From: Chitinophagales bacterium
GTDB taxonomy: Bacteria; Bacteroidota; Bacteroidia; Chitinophagales; Chitinophagaceae
DNA: 64,000 nucleotides
Assembly (NCBI GenBank): GCA_017303855.1
Contig: JAFLBL010000005.1
Coordinates: 124,001 to 188,000, forward strand
Direction of reading: 5' to 3'
Both the position numbers and the translations under genes were made by a program. The notes beneath the pieces were generated by a model. The model searched no databases. It saw nothing but the letters and a program-made list of their open reading frames with translations, and had not been told where the DNA came from. Positions 35,677 to 44,005 of this stretch are shown in pieces; position 1 is the first letter of the stretch; each line of letters opens with the position of its first letter.

Positions 35677-37680
35677 ATGAAACGACATTTTTTTGTGCTG
35701 GCTGCTGCAATTTTCAGCAACCAGCTATTGGCTCAGCAGGATACCACCCTGCTCGGAGAAGCCGTGGTAACCGCCAACCGCTATCCGGTTAAAACATCAT
35801 TGACCGGCAAAGTGGTTACCGTTATTTCAAGGGCACAACTGGAACAAAGCGGCAGCAAAGACCTGGCGCAGGTATTGAGTGAACAGGCCGGTATTTTTAT
35901 CGCCGGTGCCAACAGTAACACCGGCAAGGACAAGAGTGTGTACCTGAGAGGCGGTTATGTTGCACATACCCTCATTACCATCGACGGCATACCGGTTTAT
36001 GATCCATCGGGTATCGGCGGCAATTTTGATTTGCGGAATCTGTCCCTGGCACAGATTGAACGGATCGAGATACTGAAAGGAAGCCAGTCAACTTTGTATG
36101 GGAGTGATGCGGTGAATGGGGTGGTAAATATTATCACTCAGAATGTTGGTCATAAGACAAATCAGAATGTTGGTCAGAAGACCAGTCAGAATGTTGGTCA
36201 GAAGACCAACATTAGTCAAGCCGGTCTGAGCTACGGGAGTTATGATACATGGCGGTTGCAGGCGGGGGTGAACGGGGCAACGAAAAAGATGAACTATAAC
36301 AGCAGCTATTCCTGGGTGAGGAGCCGGGGAATGGATGAAGCGGTGAACCGGGGTACCTATCCACAGACTGACAGGGACGACTATGCGCAACATAATTTCC
36401 AGGCATCCGCCGGTTTTTCACCGGTAAAAAATTTATCCGTAAAACCCTTTTTCCGTTTTAGTAAAATAAAAGGTGCACTGGACCAGGGCGCTTTTACAGA
36501 CGAACTGGATTACAGCTACCGGCAGCAGAGCTGGCAGGCCGGCCTTCGTACAGAATGGATAGTAAAGCAACACCGCTTCACGTTGTTGTATAATTACAAT
36601 GATGTGAACCGTCGTTATACCGATGATTCTGTAAAAAGCCGGAACGGATTCGACACCTGGTCGGAAGGGAAATATACCGGCGGGGAACATTTTGCAGATC
36701 TGTTCTGGGTAATGAAAAAAAACAAGTCGCTCACAATAACCGGAGGTGCGGATCTGCGTGCTTCCCGTTCTGATCAGCACTATACATCCGTAGGTTTCTT
36801 TGGCCCGTTCGGAAGTACCTACAGCAAAGACAGTCTTCGGCAGCAGCAGGCATCTGTTTATACAGCCGTAAACTGGAACAGTCCTTCCGGCTTTAACCTG
36901 GAAGCCGGCAGCCGGCTTAACCTGCATTCGGAATACGGTCCATTCCCGGTGTTTTCGCTCAATCCTTCTTTTCTGCTGAAGCAAAAAGTGAAATTCTATG
37001 CCAATCTTTCCTCCGCATACCGTACGCCTTCGCTGTACCAGTTGTTTTCTGAATACGGCAATGCCGGTTTGCAACCGGAAGCGGCCATTACTACAGAAGC
37101 GGGCGCACAATACTATGCACCGGGGAATAAATGGACAGCCCGTATCACCGGATTTAACCGGGATGTAAGGGATATTATTTTCTTTTACTACAACAGCAGT
37201 ACGTTTCAGTCGCAATATATCAACCAGGACCGGCAGCATGATTACGGGGTGGAACTGGAAGGCAGCTGGCAGCTCAATACAAATAGCAGCCTGCGTGCCT
37301 GGTATACCTGGGTAGATGGCAAGATCAGTACCGTCACCAACGGAAAAGACACGAGTTATAATAATCTTTTACGCCGTCCCCGTTCATCCGCCGGTATACA
37401 GGGCAGTACGCGCATTGGCAAGCGATTCTTACTGAACAGCAACCTGCAATGGAACGGTAAACGCCGGGACAGTTATTATGACAACAGCAGTTTCAGTACG
37501 GTACATGCAACGCTGGATGCCTACCTGCTCTGGAATCTGTATGCGGAATACGGGTTCAGTAAAAACAAACTGAACGTATTTGCCGATCTGCGCAATATCA
37601 CCAACAGCCGGTATACGGAGATCTCCGGGTTCACTACCGCGCGGTTTAATGCCTATGCCGGTTTCCGGTTTCAGTTCTGA
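35677..37680 (+). CDS. btuB: vitamin B12 TonB-dependent receptor
   Basis: A 667-residue outer-membrane cobalamin transporter, assigned from the upstream cobalamin riboswitch and a BtuB-like plug. A signal peptide (FFVLAAAIFSNQLLAQ) is followed by EAVVTANRYPVKTSLTGKVV near 30, QAGIFIAGANSNTGKDKSVYLRGG, and RIEILKGSQSTLYGSDAVNGVVNIIT near 135-153. The barrel is short, ends GFRFQF, and contains YRTPSLYQLFSEYGN. Residues 155-178 are three tandem 8-residue repeats (QNVGHKTN, QNVGQKTS, QNVGQKTN) inserted exactly where plug meets barrel. The stop overlaps the next ATG by one base. Confidence 0.93.
   Translation: MKRHFFVLAAAIFSNQLLAQQDTTLLGEAVVTANRYPVKTSLTGKVVTVISRAQLEQSGSKDLAQVLSEQAGIFIAGANSNTGKDKSVYLRGGYVAHTLITIDGIPVYDPSGIGGNFDLRNLSLAQIERIEILKGSQSTLYGSDAVNGVVNIITQNVGHKTNQNVGQKTSQNVGQKTNISQAGLSYGSYDTWRLQAGVNGATKKMNYNSSYSWVRSRGMDEAVNRGTYPQTDRDDYAQHNFQASAGFSPVKNLSVKPFFRFSKIKGALDQGAFTDELDYSYRQQSWQAGLRTEWIVKQHRFTLLYNYNDVNRRYTDDSVKSRNGFDTWSEGKYTGGEHFADLFWVMKKNKSLTITGGADLRASRSDQHYTSVGFFGPFGSTYSKDSLRQQQASVYTAVNWNSPSGFNLEAGSRLNLHSEYGPFPVFSLNPSFLLKQKVKFYANLSSAYRTPSLYQLFSEYGNAGLQPEAAITTEAGAQYYAPGNKWTARITGFNRDVRDIIFFYYNSSTFQSQYINQDRQHDYGVELEGSWQLNTNSSLRAWYTWVDGKISTVTNGKDTSYNNLLRRPRSSAGIQGSTRIGKRFLLNSNLQWNGKRRDSYYDNSSFSTVHATLDAYLLWNLYAEYGFSKNKLNVFADLRNITNSRYTEISGFTTARFNAYAGFRFQF
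36139..36213 (+). repeat. in-frame 24-nt tandem repeat with palindrome inside btuB
   Basis: Three 24-nt units begin CAGAATGTTGGTCA. Unit 1 has diverged at four or five positions; units 2 and 3 are nearly identical. The third unit with its flank forms a perfect 10-bp inverted repeat, AATGTTGGTC-AGAA-GACCAACATT (36190-36213). The unit length is divisible by three, so the frame is kept. Confidence 0.92.
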
Positions 37681-37898
37681 TGAAAGAGAAAACTGTCAAA
37701 CATGAATATAAAACCTGTCCCCGTTGCGGGACAGGTTTTGAATGTAAAGCGGGCACCATACTGCAATGCCAGTGTTATGGAATTGTATTGCCGGAAAAAG
37801 TGCAGCGGCATATAGAGCAGACCTACCGGGATTGTCTGTGCCGGCAATGCCTTTTGCAATTACAAATGACGGAAAAAACGGATAACACCGGGAATTGA
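37680..37898 (+). CDS. cysteine-rich CWC family protein
   Basis: A 72-residue protein with two CxxC-type pairs (CPRCGTGFEC and CLCRQC) plus a CQC between, the pattern of the Cysteine_rich_CWC family, probably a small zinc-binding domain. Its ATG overlaps the btuB stop (TGATG), so it is translationally coupled to B12 uptake and under the same riboswitch. Its role in cobalamin use is unknown; the coupling suggests one. Short length and clear motifs make it a real gene. Confidence 0.85.
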   Translation: MKEKTVKHEYKTCPRCGTGFECKAGTILQCQCYGIVLPEKVQRHIEQTYRDCLCRQCLLQLQMTEKTDNTGN

Positions 37899-37950
37899 GC
37901 TGCACCGGCAGTACAAACCGTATTAACTACCTTCGCAGAAACCAGCGGAT

Positions 37951-38544
37951 ATGCAATTCAATTACCAGGAATTTCTGACTCTGACATTTACCCTGTTTGC
38001 CGTTATTGATATAGTGGGGTCTATTCCCATGCTTATTTCCATCAGGCAGAAAACAGGCAATATCAATCCCTGGAAAGTAACCCTGATTTCGGGGGCCCTG
38101 ATGATCCTGTTTTTCTTTATGGGCAAGCCCTTTCTGAACGTGCTGGGGGTCGATATCCGGTCCTTTGCCGTAGCGGGGTCCATCGTCATTTTTATACTGG
38201 GACTGGAAATGATTCTGGGCATAGAATTTTTCAAACCCGAACAGGGTGTGCCCAGTGGTACGGTTGTCCCGATTGCCTTTCCTCTGATTGCCGGAAGTGG
38301 TACCCTAACCACAATCATGTCCCTCAAAGCCACATTTGAACGTTCCGACAAGAATGAATACATGATCCTGCTGGCCATACTGGCCAACCTGATTGTGATC
38401 TTCCTGGTCATCCGCTCCCTGAATCTTGTTGAAAAAGTGCTCGGAAAAGCAGGATTAATGGCTGTGAGAAAGTTTTTTGGCGTAATTTTGCTGGCCATTG
38501 CCGTAAAAGTGTTCGCGACCAATGCGCCGGGATTGATAAAGTGA
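37951..38544 (+). CDS. MarC family membrane protein
   Basis: A 197-residue inner-membrane protein with six hydrophobic helices. Hallmarks are LTFTLFAVIDIVGSIPMLISI at the start, SGALMILFFFMGKPFLNVLGVDIRSFAVAGSIVIFILGLEMILG, and the conserved PIAFPLIAGSGTLTTIM, all of the MarC/YhcE family. Despite the old name, a drug-resistance role is not supported for the family and its function is unknown. It starts 52 bases after the CWC gene and ends 5 bases before the first tRNA-Arg copy. Confidence 0.92.
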   Translation: MQFNYQEFLTLTFTLFAVIDIVGSIPMLISIRQKTGNINPWKVTLISGALMILFFFMGKPFLNVLGVDIRSFAVAGSIVIFILGLEMILGIEFFKPEQGVPSGTVVPIAFPLIAGSGTLTTIMSLKATFERSDKNEYMILLAILANLIVIFLVIRSLNLVEKVLGKAGLMAVRKFFGVILLAIAVKVFATNAPGLIK

Positions 38545-38549
38545 CCAAC

Positions 38550-38621
38550 GGCCTCGTAGTACAATGGATAGTATAAGAGTTTCCGAAGCTCCAGATCCTA
38601 GTTCGATTCTAGGCGAGGCTA
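38550..38621 (+). tRNA. tRNA-Arg (CCG)
   Basis: A 72-nt cloverleaf: acceptor GGCCTCG/CGAGGCT (one G-U), D-arm GTAC/GTAT around AATGGATA, anticodon loop TTCCGAA (anticodon CCG at 38583-38585) on stem AGAGT/GCTCC, T-arm CCTAG-TTCGATT-CTAGG, discriminator A. CCA is not encoded. The outermost anticodon-stem pair is an A-C mismatch. A dedicated terminator follows. This is the only intact copy of three. Confidence 0.88.
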
Positions 38622-38625
38622 CTGC

Positions 38626-38660
38626 AACCTTCAACGCTTTTTGTGTTGGAGGTTTTTTTT
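38626..38660 (+). terminator. terminator of tRNA-Arg copy 1
   Basis: AACCTTCAAC pairs with GTTGGAGGTT (10 bp, one G-U) and is followed by eight T residues. The same terminator is repeated after copies 2 and 3. Confidence 0.92.
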
Positions 38661-38667
38661 GCAAAAT

Positions 38668-38748
38668 GGACTCGTAGTACAATGGATAGTATAATCCCGG
38701 ACGTCCGGGACGAAGCTCCAGATCCTAGTTCGATTTTAGGCGAGGCTA
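38668..38748 (+). pseudogene. tRNA-Arg copy 2, broken by a 16-bp palindrome
   Basis: Duplicate of the tRNA-Arg in which eight bases covering the 5' anticodon stem and loop start are replaced by A plus the perfect palindrome TCCCGGACGTCCGGGA (38695-38710). The acceptor has an A/G mismatch (GGACTCG). D- and T-arms are kept. The anticodon stem cannot form as in copy 1, so it is called non-functional as a tRNA. Confidence 0.85.
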
Positions 38749-38752
38749 CTGC

Positions 38753-38787
38753 AACCTTCAACGCTTTTTGTGTTGGAGGTTTTTTTT
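38753..38787 (+). terminator. terminator of tRNA-Arg copy 2
   Basis: Same AACCTTCAAC/GTTGGAGGTT stem and T-run as after copy 1; it was duplicated with the tRNA. Confidence 0.9.
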
Positions 38788-38794
38788 GCAAAAT

Positions 38795-38895
38795 GGACTC
38801 GTAGTACAATGGATAGTATAATCCCGGACGTCCGGGACGAAGCTCTCCCGCACGCGCGGGACAGGCAGATCCTAGTTCGATTCTAGGCGAGGCTA
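38795..38895 (+). pseudogene. tRNA-Arg copy 3, with two palindromic insertions
   Basis: It carries the same palindrome as copy 2 (38822-38837) and a second 20-nt insertion, TCCCGCACGCGCGGGACAGG (38846-38865), whose TCCCGC/GCGGGA ends form a 6-bp stem. The second insertion interrupts the 3' side of the former anticodon stem. D-arm, T-arm and discriminator remain. It was derived from copy 2 and then hit again. Confidence 0.85.
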
Positions 38896-38899
38896 CTAC

Positions 38900-38932
38900 A
38901 ACCTTCAACATTTTTGTGTTGGAGGTTTTTTT
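38900..38932 (+). terminator. terminator of tRNA-Arg copy 3
   Basis: AACCTTCAAC/GTTGGAGGTT stem with shortened loop and seven T residues. Confidence 0.9.
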
Positions 38933-38947
38933 ATGCAGAAAAGAGAA

Positions 38948-41686
38948 TTACTTCCGATCCCATACTGTACTGAACCGGTATTTTCCCGAGCCCAGCTTTA
39001 GTAACACATACTCATTTTCCTGAACAGGAACCTGTAAGTCGCTGACCTGCGACAATGCCTGACCGCTTTCCATTACAGACCCCGCTTTTGTACACGGCAT
39101 CTGTAAAGTGGCGGTGGTATTGGCCGGTATTTCTACCTCAACGATCAGCTGACCATTCTCCAGCTTCCAGCCGGAAGATACTCTTCCATAGGGTGTCTGG
39201 TACCCGGCAGCGGCCTGTGTAAAACCGCCACCGATATGCGGGGCAATCCGGATTTTTTTGTACCCGGGTGCTGCCGGATCGGAATCGAGCCCCGCCATAA
39301 CCCGGTACATCCAGTCGCCGATGGCCCCATATGCGTAGTGATTAAAGGAGTTCATGGTGACCGCCTGAAAATCGCCATTGGTACGAATACCATCCCAGCG
39401 CTCCCAGATAGTAGTGGCGCCTTTTGTAACCGGGTATAACCAGGAAGGATAGGTTGGCTGCAACAGTAATGTATAGGCCAAATCCGTATAACCATACCGG
39501 CTCAGCACATGGCATAAATAAGGCGTGCCCAGGAAGCCCGTGGTTAAATGATTATTGTACTCCCTGATATTTGCAGCGAGTCTGTCGGCAGCCTGCTGCC
39601 GCAAATCCGGCGGGAACAGATCAAACTGCAGGGCCAGTACATACGCCGTTTGCGTGTTGGACATGATGGCACCATTGGGTGTGGTGTACTCTTTGAGATA
39701 AGCCGCTTTAATCCGTTCAAGTAAAGCGGAATAAGTCCGCACATCCTCCTGCCTGCCCAATTCCTTTGCAGCCAGTATCAGCAGCTGCGTGGAATGTGCA
39801 TAGAAACATTGTGCAATGAGATATTTATTGGTAATAGCCGACCGGCCATCATTGTCATCCGTTACACTATAGAATAACCAGTCACCGAAATGACTGCCCT
39901 TGTTCCACAAATCATTTGTACTTCGCTGTTGCATGAAATCCACCCAGGCTTTCATGCTGGCATATTGCGTTTCCAGTATCCGTTTATCTCCATATACCTG
40001 GTACATTTCCCAGGGTATAATGGTGGCCGCGTCCGACCAGCCGGCACTGCCTCCCGCGGCCCATCCCTTTTCGCCTAATACATTCGGGATTACATGCGGC
40101 AGACTTCCGTTACTCAGCTGATCATGCGAAAGATCTTTTAACCACTTGGCGAAAAAATTGTTCACGCCCCGCAAGAAAGAAGCCGTGCGGAAAAACGCCT
40201 GCGCATCACCCGTCCAGCCCATCCGCTCATCCCGTTGCGGACAATCCGTGGGCACATCCAGGAAATTCCCCCGTAATCCCCATTCGATATTATGTTGCAG
40301 CTGATTAATCAATGGATTGGAACTGGTAAATGTTCCCGTCTGTTGCATATCGGAGTACAAAGCAATTGCCGTACAATTTTCCGGTTGCAGCTCACCGGTA
40401 TACCCTTCCAGCCGGACATACCTGAATCCGTGAAAGGTAAAATGCGGTTCAAGCAGTTCTTCTTCGTTTCCTTTCAGGTAATAGATATCCTGTGCCCTGG
40501 CCTGACGCAGATTATCCGTATAAAAATTTCCCTCTTTGTCAAGGACTTCCGCATGTGATACGGTGATTTTATCACCGGCCCTGCCCCTCAATTTCAGCTG
40601 TACCCAACCCGTCAGATTCTGTCCGAAATCAATTACCTGTTCTCCTTTAGGAGTACGGATAAATTTTACCGGGCGAAATGTTTCCTGTTTTCTTATCGGC
40701 TCATTATAAGCAGCCGTTAATACTGTTTTTGAAAAACCGGCGACTTTTACTTCACTCCAGCCCGCCTCAGCATATCCCGCTTGTGTCCAGCCTTTTTTTT
40801 CCAGCCGGTTATCAATTGTTTCTCCGGCATAGATACCTGCCGAGCGGATGGCCCCTGTGGAAGACTTCCAGCTTTTATCCGAGGAAACCGTTTCACGCGT
40901 TCCGTCCGTATAAAAAATCTCCAGCTGAAAAAGCAGGGCGATATCAGTGCCGTATATATTCCGGCGGTTGTCAAAAGAAAAATTGCCGCGGTACCAACCA
41001 TCGCCCAGGGTAACGGCAATGGCGTTGGTCCCGTTCTGCAGGTGCGACGTCACATCATAGGCCTGGTACTGCAGGTGTTTGTTATAACTGGTCCAGCCGG
41101 GCGTAAGATACGCGTCACCCACCCGCTTACCATTTATATGCGCTTCGTACAATCCATGCGCCGTTATATAAGCTGTAGCTGATTTTACTTTTTTGCGGCT
41201 GCTGAATTCTTTCCGCAGCAGTGGTGAGGCATACATACTATCCTCTTTGTAACCGGGTGTAATCCAGTCCGCTTTCCAGTCGCCCGGCTGTAACAAACCC
41301 ATCTGCCATTCCGCCATCTTACTCCAACCGCTGACTTTACCGGACTGATCCCATACCCGTACCTGCCAGTAATATTTTTTCCCGGCCACCAATGGCTTTC
41401 CTTCATACGGTACATGCACAGACTGATCGGATAACTTCTTCCCGCTTGTCCAGCTGCGCTCTCCTTTCTGCAGGGAAGCAGGATGGTCTCCAACCCGGAT
41501 TTCAAAAGCTGACTGTGATACATTGCGTTGCGGGCTGATTAAAATCCAGCTGAAACGGGGCTGCGTTACATCCAGTCCGACCGGGTTTTGAAGCCCTTCT
41601 ATACGCAGTTGTTCCACAACAGGCTGAGCCAATGCGGAAAGAAAAAAACCGTATACAATAAAGAGGAGTAGTGTTGTCTTTTTCAT
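38948..41686 (-). CDS. alpha-L-rhamnosidase, GH78
   Basis: A 912-residue secreted glycoside hydrolase that removes terminal alpha-L-rhamnose from pectic or other glycans by inversion. A signal peptide (residues 4-20) is followed by N-terminal beta domains with WQVRVWDQSGKVSGWS and ITAHGLYEAHINGKRVGD. The (alpha/alpha)6 catalytic barrel carries DVPTDCPQRDERMGWTGD at 478-494, with the general acid Glu487 in DERMGWTGD, and later GSHFGDWL and TTIWERWDG. A C-terminal beta-sandwich completes the GH78 layout; the length is typical. The PL9-type gene is nearby, which suggests pectin-related use. The leader has a TACATTTG box and a short hairpin. Confidence 0.95.
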   Translation of the reverse strand: MKKTTLLLFIVYGFFLSALAQPVVEQLRIEGLQNPVGLDVTQPRFSWILISPQRNVSQSAFEIRVGDHPASLQKGERSWTSGKKLSDQSVHVPYEGKPLVAGKKYYWQVRVWDQSGKVSGWSKMAEWQMGLLQPGDWKADWITPGYKEDSMYASPLLRKEFSSRKKVKSATAYITAHGLYEAHINGKRVGDAYLTPGWTSYNKHLQYQAYDVTSHLQNGTNAIAVTLGDGWYRGNFSFDNRRNIYGTDIALLFQLEIFYTDGTRETVSSDKSWKSSTGAIRSAGIYAGETIDNRLEKKGWTQAGYAEAGWSEVKVAGFSKTVLTAAYNEPIRKQETFRPVKFIRTPKGEQVIDFGQNLTGWVQLKLRGRAGDKITVSHAEVLDKEGNFYTDNLRQARAQDIYYLKGNEEELLEPHFTFHGFRYVRLEGYTGELQPENCTAIALYSDMQQTGTFTSSNPLINQLQHNIEWGLRGNFLDVPTDCPQRDERMGWTGDAQAFFRTASFLRGVNNFFAKWLKDLSHDQLSNGSLPHVIPNVLGEKGWAAGGSAGWSDAATIIPWEMYQVYGDKRILETQYASMKAWVDFMQQRSTNDLWNKGSHFGDWLFYSVTDDNDGRSAITNKYLIAQCFYAHSTQLLILAAKELGRQEDVRTYSALLERIKAAYLKEYTTPNGAIMSNTQTAYVLALQFDLFPPDLRQQAADRLAANIREYNNHLTTGFLGTPYLCHVLSRYGYTDLAYTLLLQPTYPSWLYPVTKGATTIWERWDGIRTNGDFQAVTMNSFNHYAYGAIGDWMYRVMAGLDSDPAAPGYKKIRIAPHIGGGFTQAAAGYQTPYGRVSSGWKLENGQLIVEVEIPANTTATLQMPCTKAGSVMESGQALSQVSDLQVPVQENEYVLLKLGSGKYRFSTVWDRK

Positions 41687-41701
41687 ATGTAGCCTTTACT
41701 A

Positions 41702-41735
41702 TTCTTCCGGAATGGAAGAACCCGTTACAAATGTA
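41702..41735 (-). promoter_or_regulatory. leader of the rhamnosidase gene: TACATTTG box and inverted repeat
   Basis: The minus strand reads TACATTTG at 41735-41728, matching TAnnTTTG, with no clear -33. Downstream in the leader TTCTTCC...GGAAGAA (41702-41720) forms a 7-bp inverted repeat with a 5-nt centre, a possible operator or mRNA hairpin. Confidence 0.4.
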
Positions 41736-41773
41736 GGAGGAAAAAGAGGCCAATATGTATTGAACAAACATTC

Positions 41774-44005
41774 TTATTCGCTATACACTTCCTTACGGAT
41801 ACTGGCAAAGGCAGCGGCTTTACCCGCATTACCCATGTCCTGGTATATCGAAATAAGACCATCCAGTATCAGCCGCTGGTTGCCATAGCCCCTCAGAAAT
41901 TTCTCCAGTAACTGGACGGCTTCCGTACCACGGCCGGTGGAGAAAAGCGCGATGGCATAGCCGTACGTCATATCCGCATTGGCCGGCTCCATTTTCGCGG
42001 CTGCTTCCAGTTCACGGATACCACTTGTATATTCTTTCCGGCGGATATACCAGAAGCCCATTGCATAATGCAGCCAGGCACTTCCGGGATTTCTCAGCAG
42101 TCCCTTATCCGCTGTTTTTTTCGCGTCCTCTTCCCGGCCCTGTTCACGATACAGATCAATCAGGTTGGTATATGCCGGAATAAAATCCGGGAAGCGACCT
42201 ATACAGGTTTTGTATAACTGTTCGGCTTCCTGCTGCTGCCCTGTAAAATTTTTCAGGATCGCCCGGTTGAAATATCCATCCGGCCGGTGACTCAGCTGTT
42301 CCTGCTGCTGTATGTATTCCTTCACCAGCAACGAAAATTGCGCGGCATCTTTTTCGCTCAGCCTTGCCTGTTGCGGGGCGAGCAGGCTCATGGCTTCATA
42401 GCGCACGGCCGCCACTTTATCATATAAGAGGGTTTCCACATGACCTGAATAATTTTCAGGTGGATAATTCCGCAACGCGCGGAGTGCATTCAGGCGGAGA
42501 AACGGGTTTTCGTTTTTTAATTCTTCCATTACCGCGTTACTGACCCTGTTGGTAGTATAGAAACCGTACTGCTCCAGCGCGGTGGCCCGGATGATGGCCG
42601 GGTAGGCTTTATTTTCGAGCAGGGTATATAAGGAGGCTTCACTTTCTTTTATATAACGGGAAATGGCAAACAGCAGTTCTCCGTATGTTTTTTCCCGGGG
42701 CAGTTTTTCACTGTACCATTTTAAGAAATAATCCGCCGCCCATTTCACCGGCTTATCCTGATGACATTGTGTACAGGCATTGGGTGTTCCCATCTGTACG
42801 GAATGATCCGGTCTCGGTATCCGGATACTGTGATCAAGCCGGTTGTCCACCACCATATAGGTGGTCACCGGCATATGACAGTTTACACATTGGCTTCCCG
42901 TACTACCCGGTTTATGAAAACTATGCGTAGTCCCATCGTATTTTGCCGGCTGATGACAGGATGTACACAGGCTGTTACCCACAGCTTTCACTTTCATACT
43001 ATGGGGATCATGGCAGTTGATACAGGTAACGCCCGCTGCGTGCATCTTACTCTGCGCGAAGGAGCCGTATTCGTAATCCTCCTGTTTTATCTGTCCGTCA
43101 ATATAATAATTCACCGGGTCGGCTGTGGCGGGCAAATGCGACTGCAGGAAAGATTGTCCGTGTGTATAGCTGTCAGAAAACCGGGTGGCGCGTGCATGAC
43201 AACGGGCACAGGTTTCCAGTAAGGTATCATGAGGGATTACCTGCTCCGGCATCAGGGTCTGCTTTACCGGATCCATTTTCCAATTGATGGCTTTCGCCGC
43301 CAGACTGATGGCAAACCCCTTATAAGGAACGGACTTATCTTTTTCATCTGCCCACTTAATATGACCGGAAGCGGGTCCATGACAGGATTCGCAGGAGACC
43401 CGGCTTTCGCTCCACCGGCTGTTGAATTTATCGCCGGCCAGGTCAAAGTTTTTTTTATAATCCGTCGTATGACAATCCGCGCACATGTAATTCCAGTTCT
43501 GGTTGATACCCATCCAGAACAATTCATCCGTATGTGCGATACGTTCTTTATCGTATAAATGAAACCAGCGTTGTCCCCCTTTCGCCTTTTCACGGGTATC
43601 CCAGCAAAAGGGCAAAACCTGTATCCGGCCATCCTCAAACTTTACCAGGTATTGCTGCAATGGCTGCCAGCCGAATGTATAGCTGATGGCAAACTCTTTT
43701 TTCACCCCGGTGCTGTCTGTGGTGCGGACAAAATACCGCGAGCCCTGCCGGTAAAAAAAAGCGGTGTCGCCCTGGTAAATAAAACGGGTATTGTTAAAAT
43801 CTCCTTTTACCGTTTCCGCAGATACGGTATCCATGGCATGAAAATGATCGGAGGTTTTAAAAAGGGCCGTTTGTTGCGGATGACAGGATTGACATTTTTC
43901 TGAACCCGCATAGGCAGGATTTTCCAGGGGCAGCGACCGGTTTACACAGCAATAACAAAAGACCAGCAACAGCAGCAGGGAAACCAATACCTTGATTTTT
44001 TTCAT
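41774..44005 (-). CDS. octahaem cytochrome c with TPR domain
   Basis: A 743-residue exported protein. A hydrophobic start (VSLLLLLVFCYCC) may be a signal or lipobox. Eight CxxCH motifs are visible: CQSCH (38-42), CADCH, CESCH, CARCH, CINCH, CTSCH, CVNCH and CTQCH, over about 400 residues. A helical region with HEAT-like character and tetratricopeptide repeats follows (YTNLIDLYREQGREEDAKKTADKGLL, then WLHYAMGFWYI and MTYGYAIALFSTGRGTEAV). The family is known in Bacteroidota as cytochrome c3/DmsE-like multihaem TPR proteins. A periplasmic electron-transfer role is likely; the partner is unknown. No haem-export gene is adjacent. Confidence 0.9.
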   Translation of the reverse strand: MKKIKVLVSLLLLLVFCYCCVNRSLPLENPAYAGSEKCQSCHPQQTALFKTSDHFHAMDTVSAETVKGDFNNTRFIYQGDTAFFYRQGSRYFVRTTDSTGVKKEFAISYTFGWQPLQQYLVKFEDGRIQVLPFCWDTREKAKGGQRWFHLYDKERIAHTDELFWMGINQNWNYMCADCHTTDYKKNFDLAGDKFNSRWSESRVSCESCHGPASGHIKWADEKDKSVPYKGFAISLAAKAINWKMDPVKQTLMPEQVIPHDTLLETCARCHARATRFSDSYTHGQSFLQSHLPATADPVNYYIDGQIKQEDYEYGSFAQSKMHAAGVTCINCHDPHSMKVKAVGNSLCTSCHQPAKYDGTTHSFHKPGSTGSQCVNCHMPVTTYMVVDNRLDHSIRIPRPDHSVQMGTPNACTQCHQDKPVKWAADYFLKWYSEKLPREKTYGELLFAISRYIKESEASLYTLLENKAYPAIIRATALEQYGFYTTNRVSNAVMEELKNENPFLRLNALRALRNYPPENYSGHVETLLYDKVAAVRYEAMSLLAPQQARLSEKDAAQFSLLVKEYIQQQEQLSHRPDGYFNRAILKNFTGQQQEAEQLYKTCIGRFPDFIPAYTNLIDLYREQGREEDAKKTADKGLLRNPGSAWLHYAMGFWYIRRKEYTSGIRELEAAAKMEPANADMTYGYAIALFSTGRGTEAVQLLEKFLRGYGNQRLILDGLISIYQDMGNAGKAAAFASIRKEVYSE

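Noticed and set aside
36139..36213. CRISPR-like repeats in btuB
   Set aside because: Units are contiguous without spacers and lie in a coding frame; no cas genes in the window.
38455..38911. Minus-strand frames with VASPRIELGS-type peptides
   Set aside because: These are translated tRNA-Arg copies and their terminators, a known artefact pattern, not proteins.
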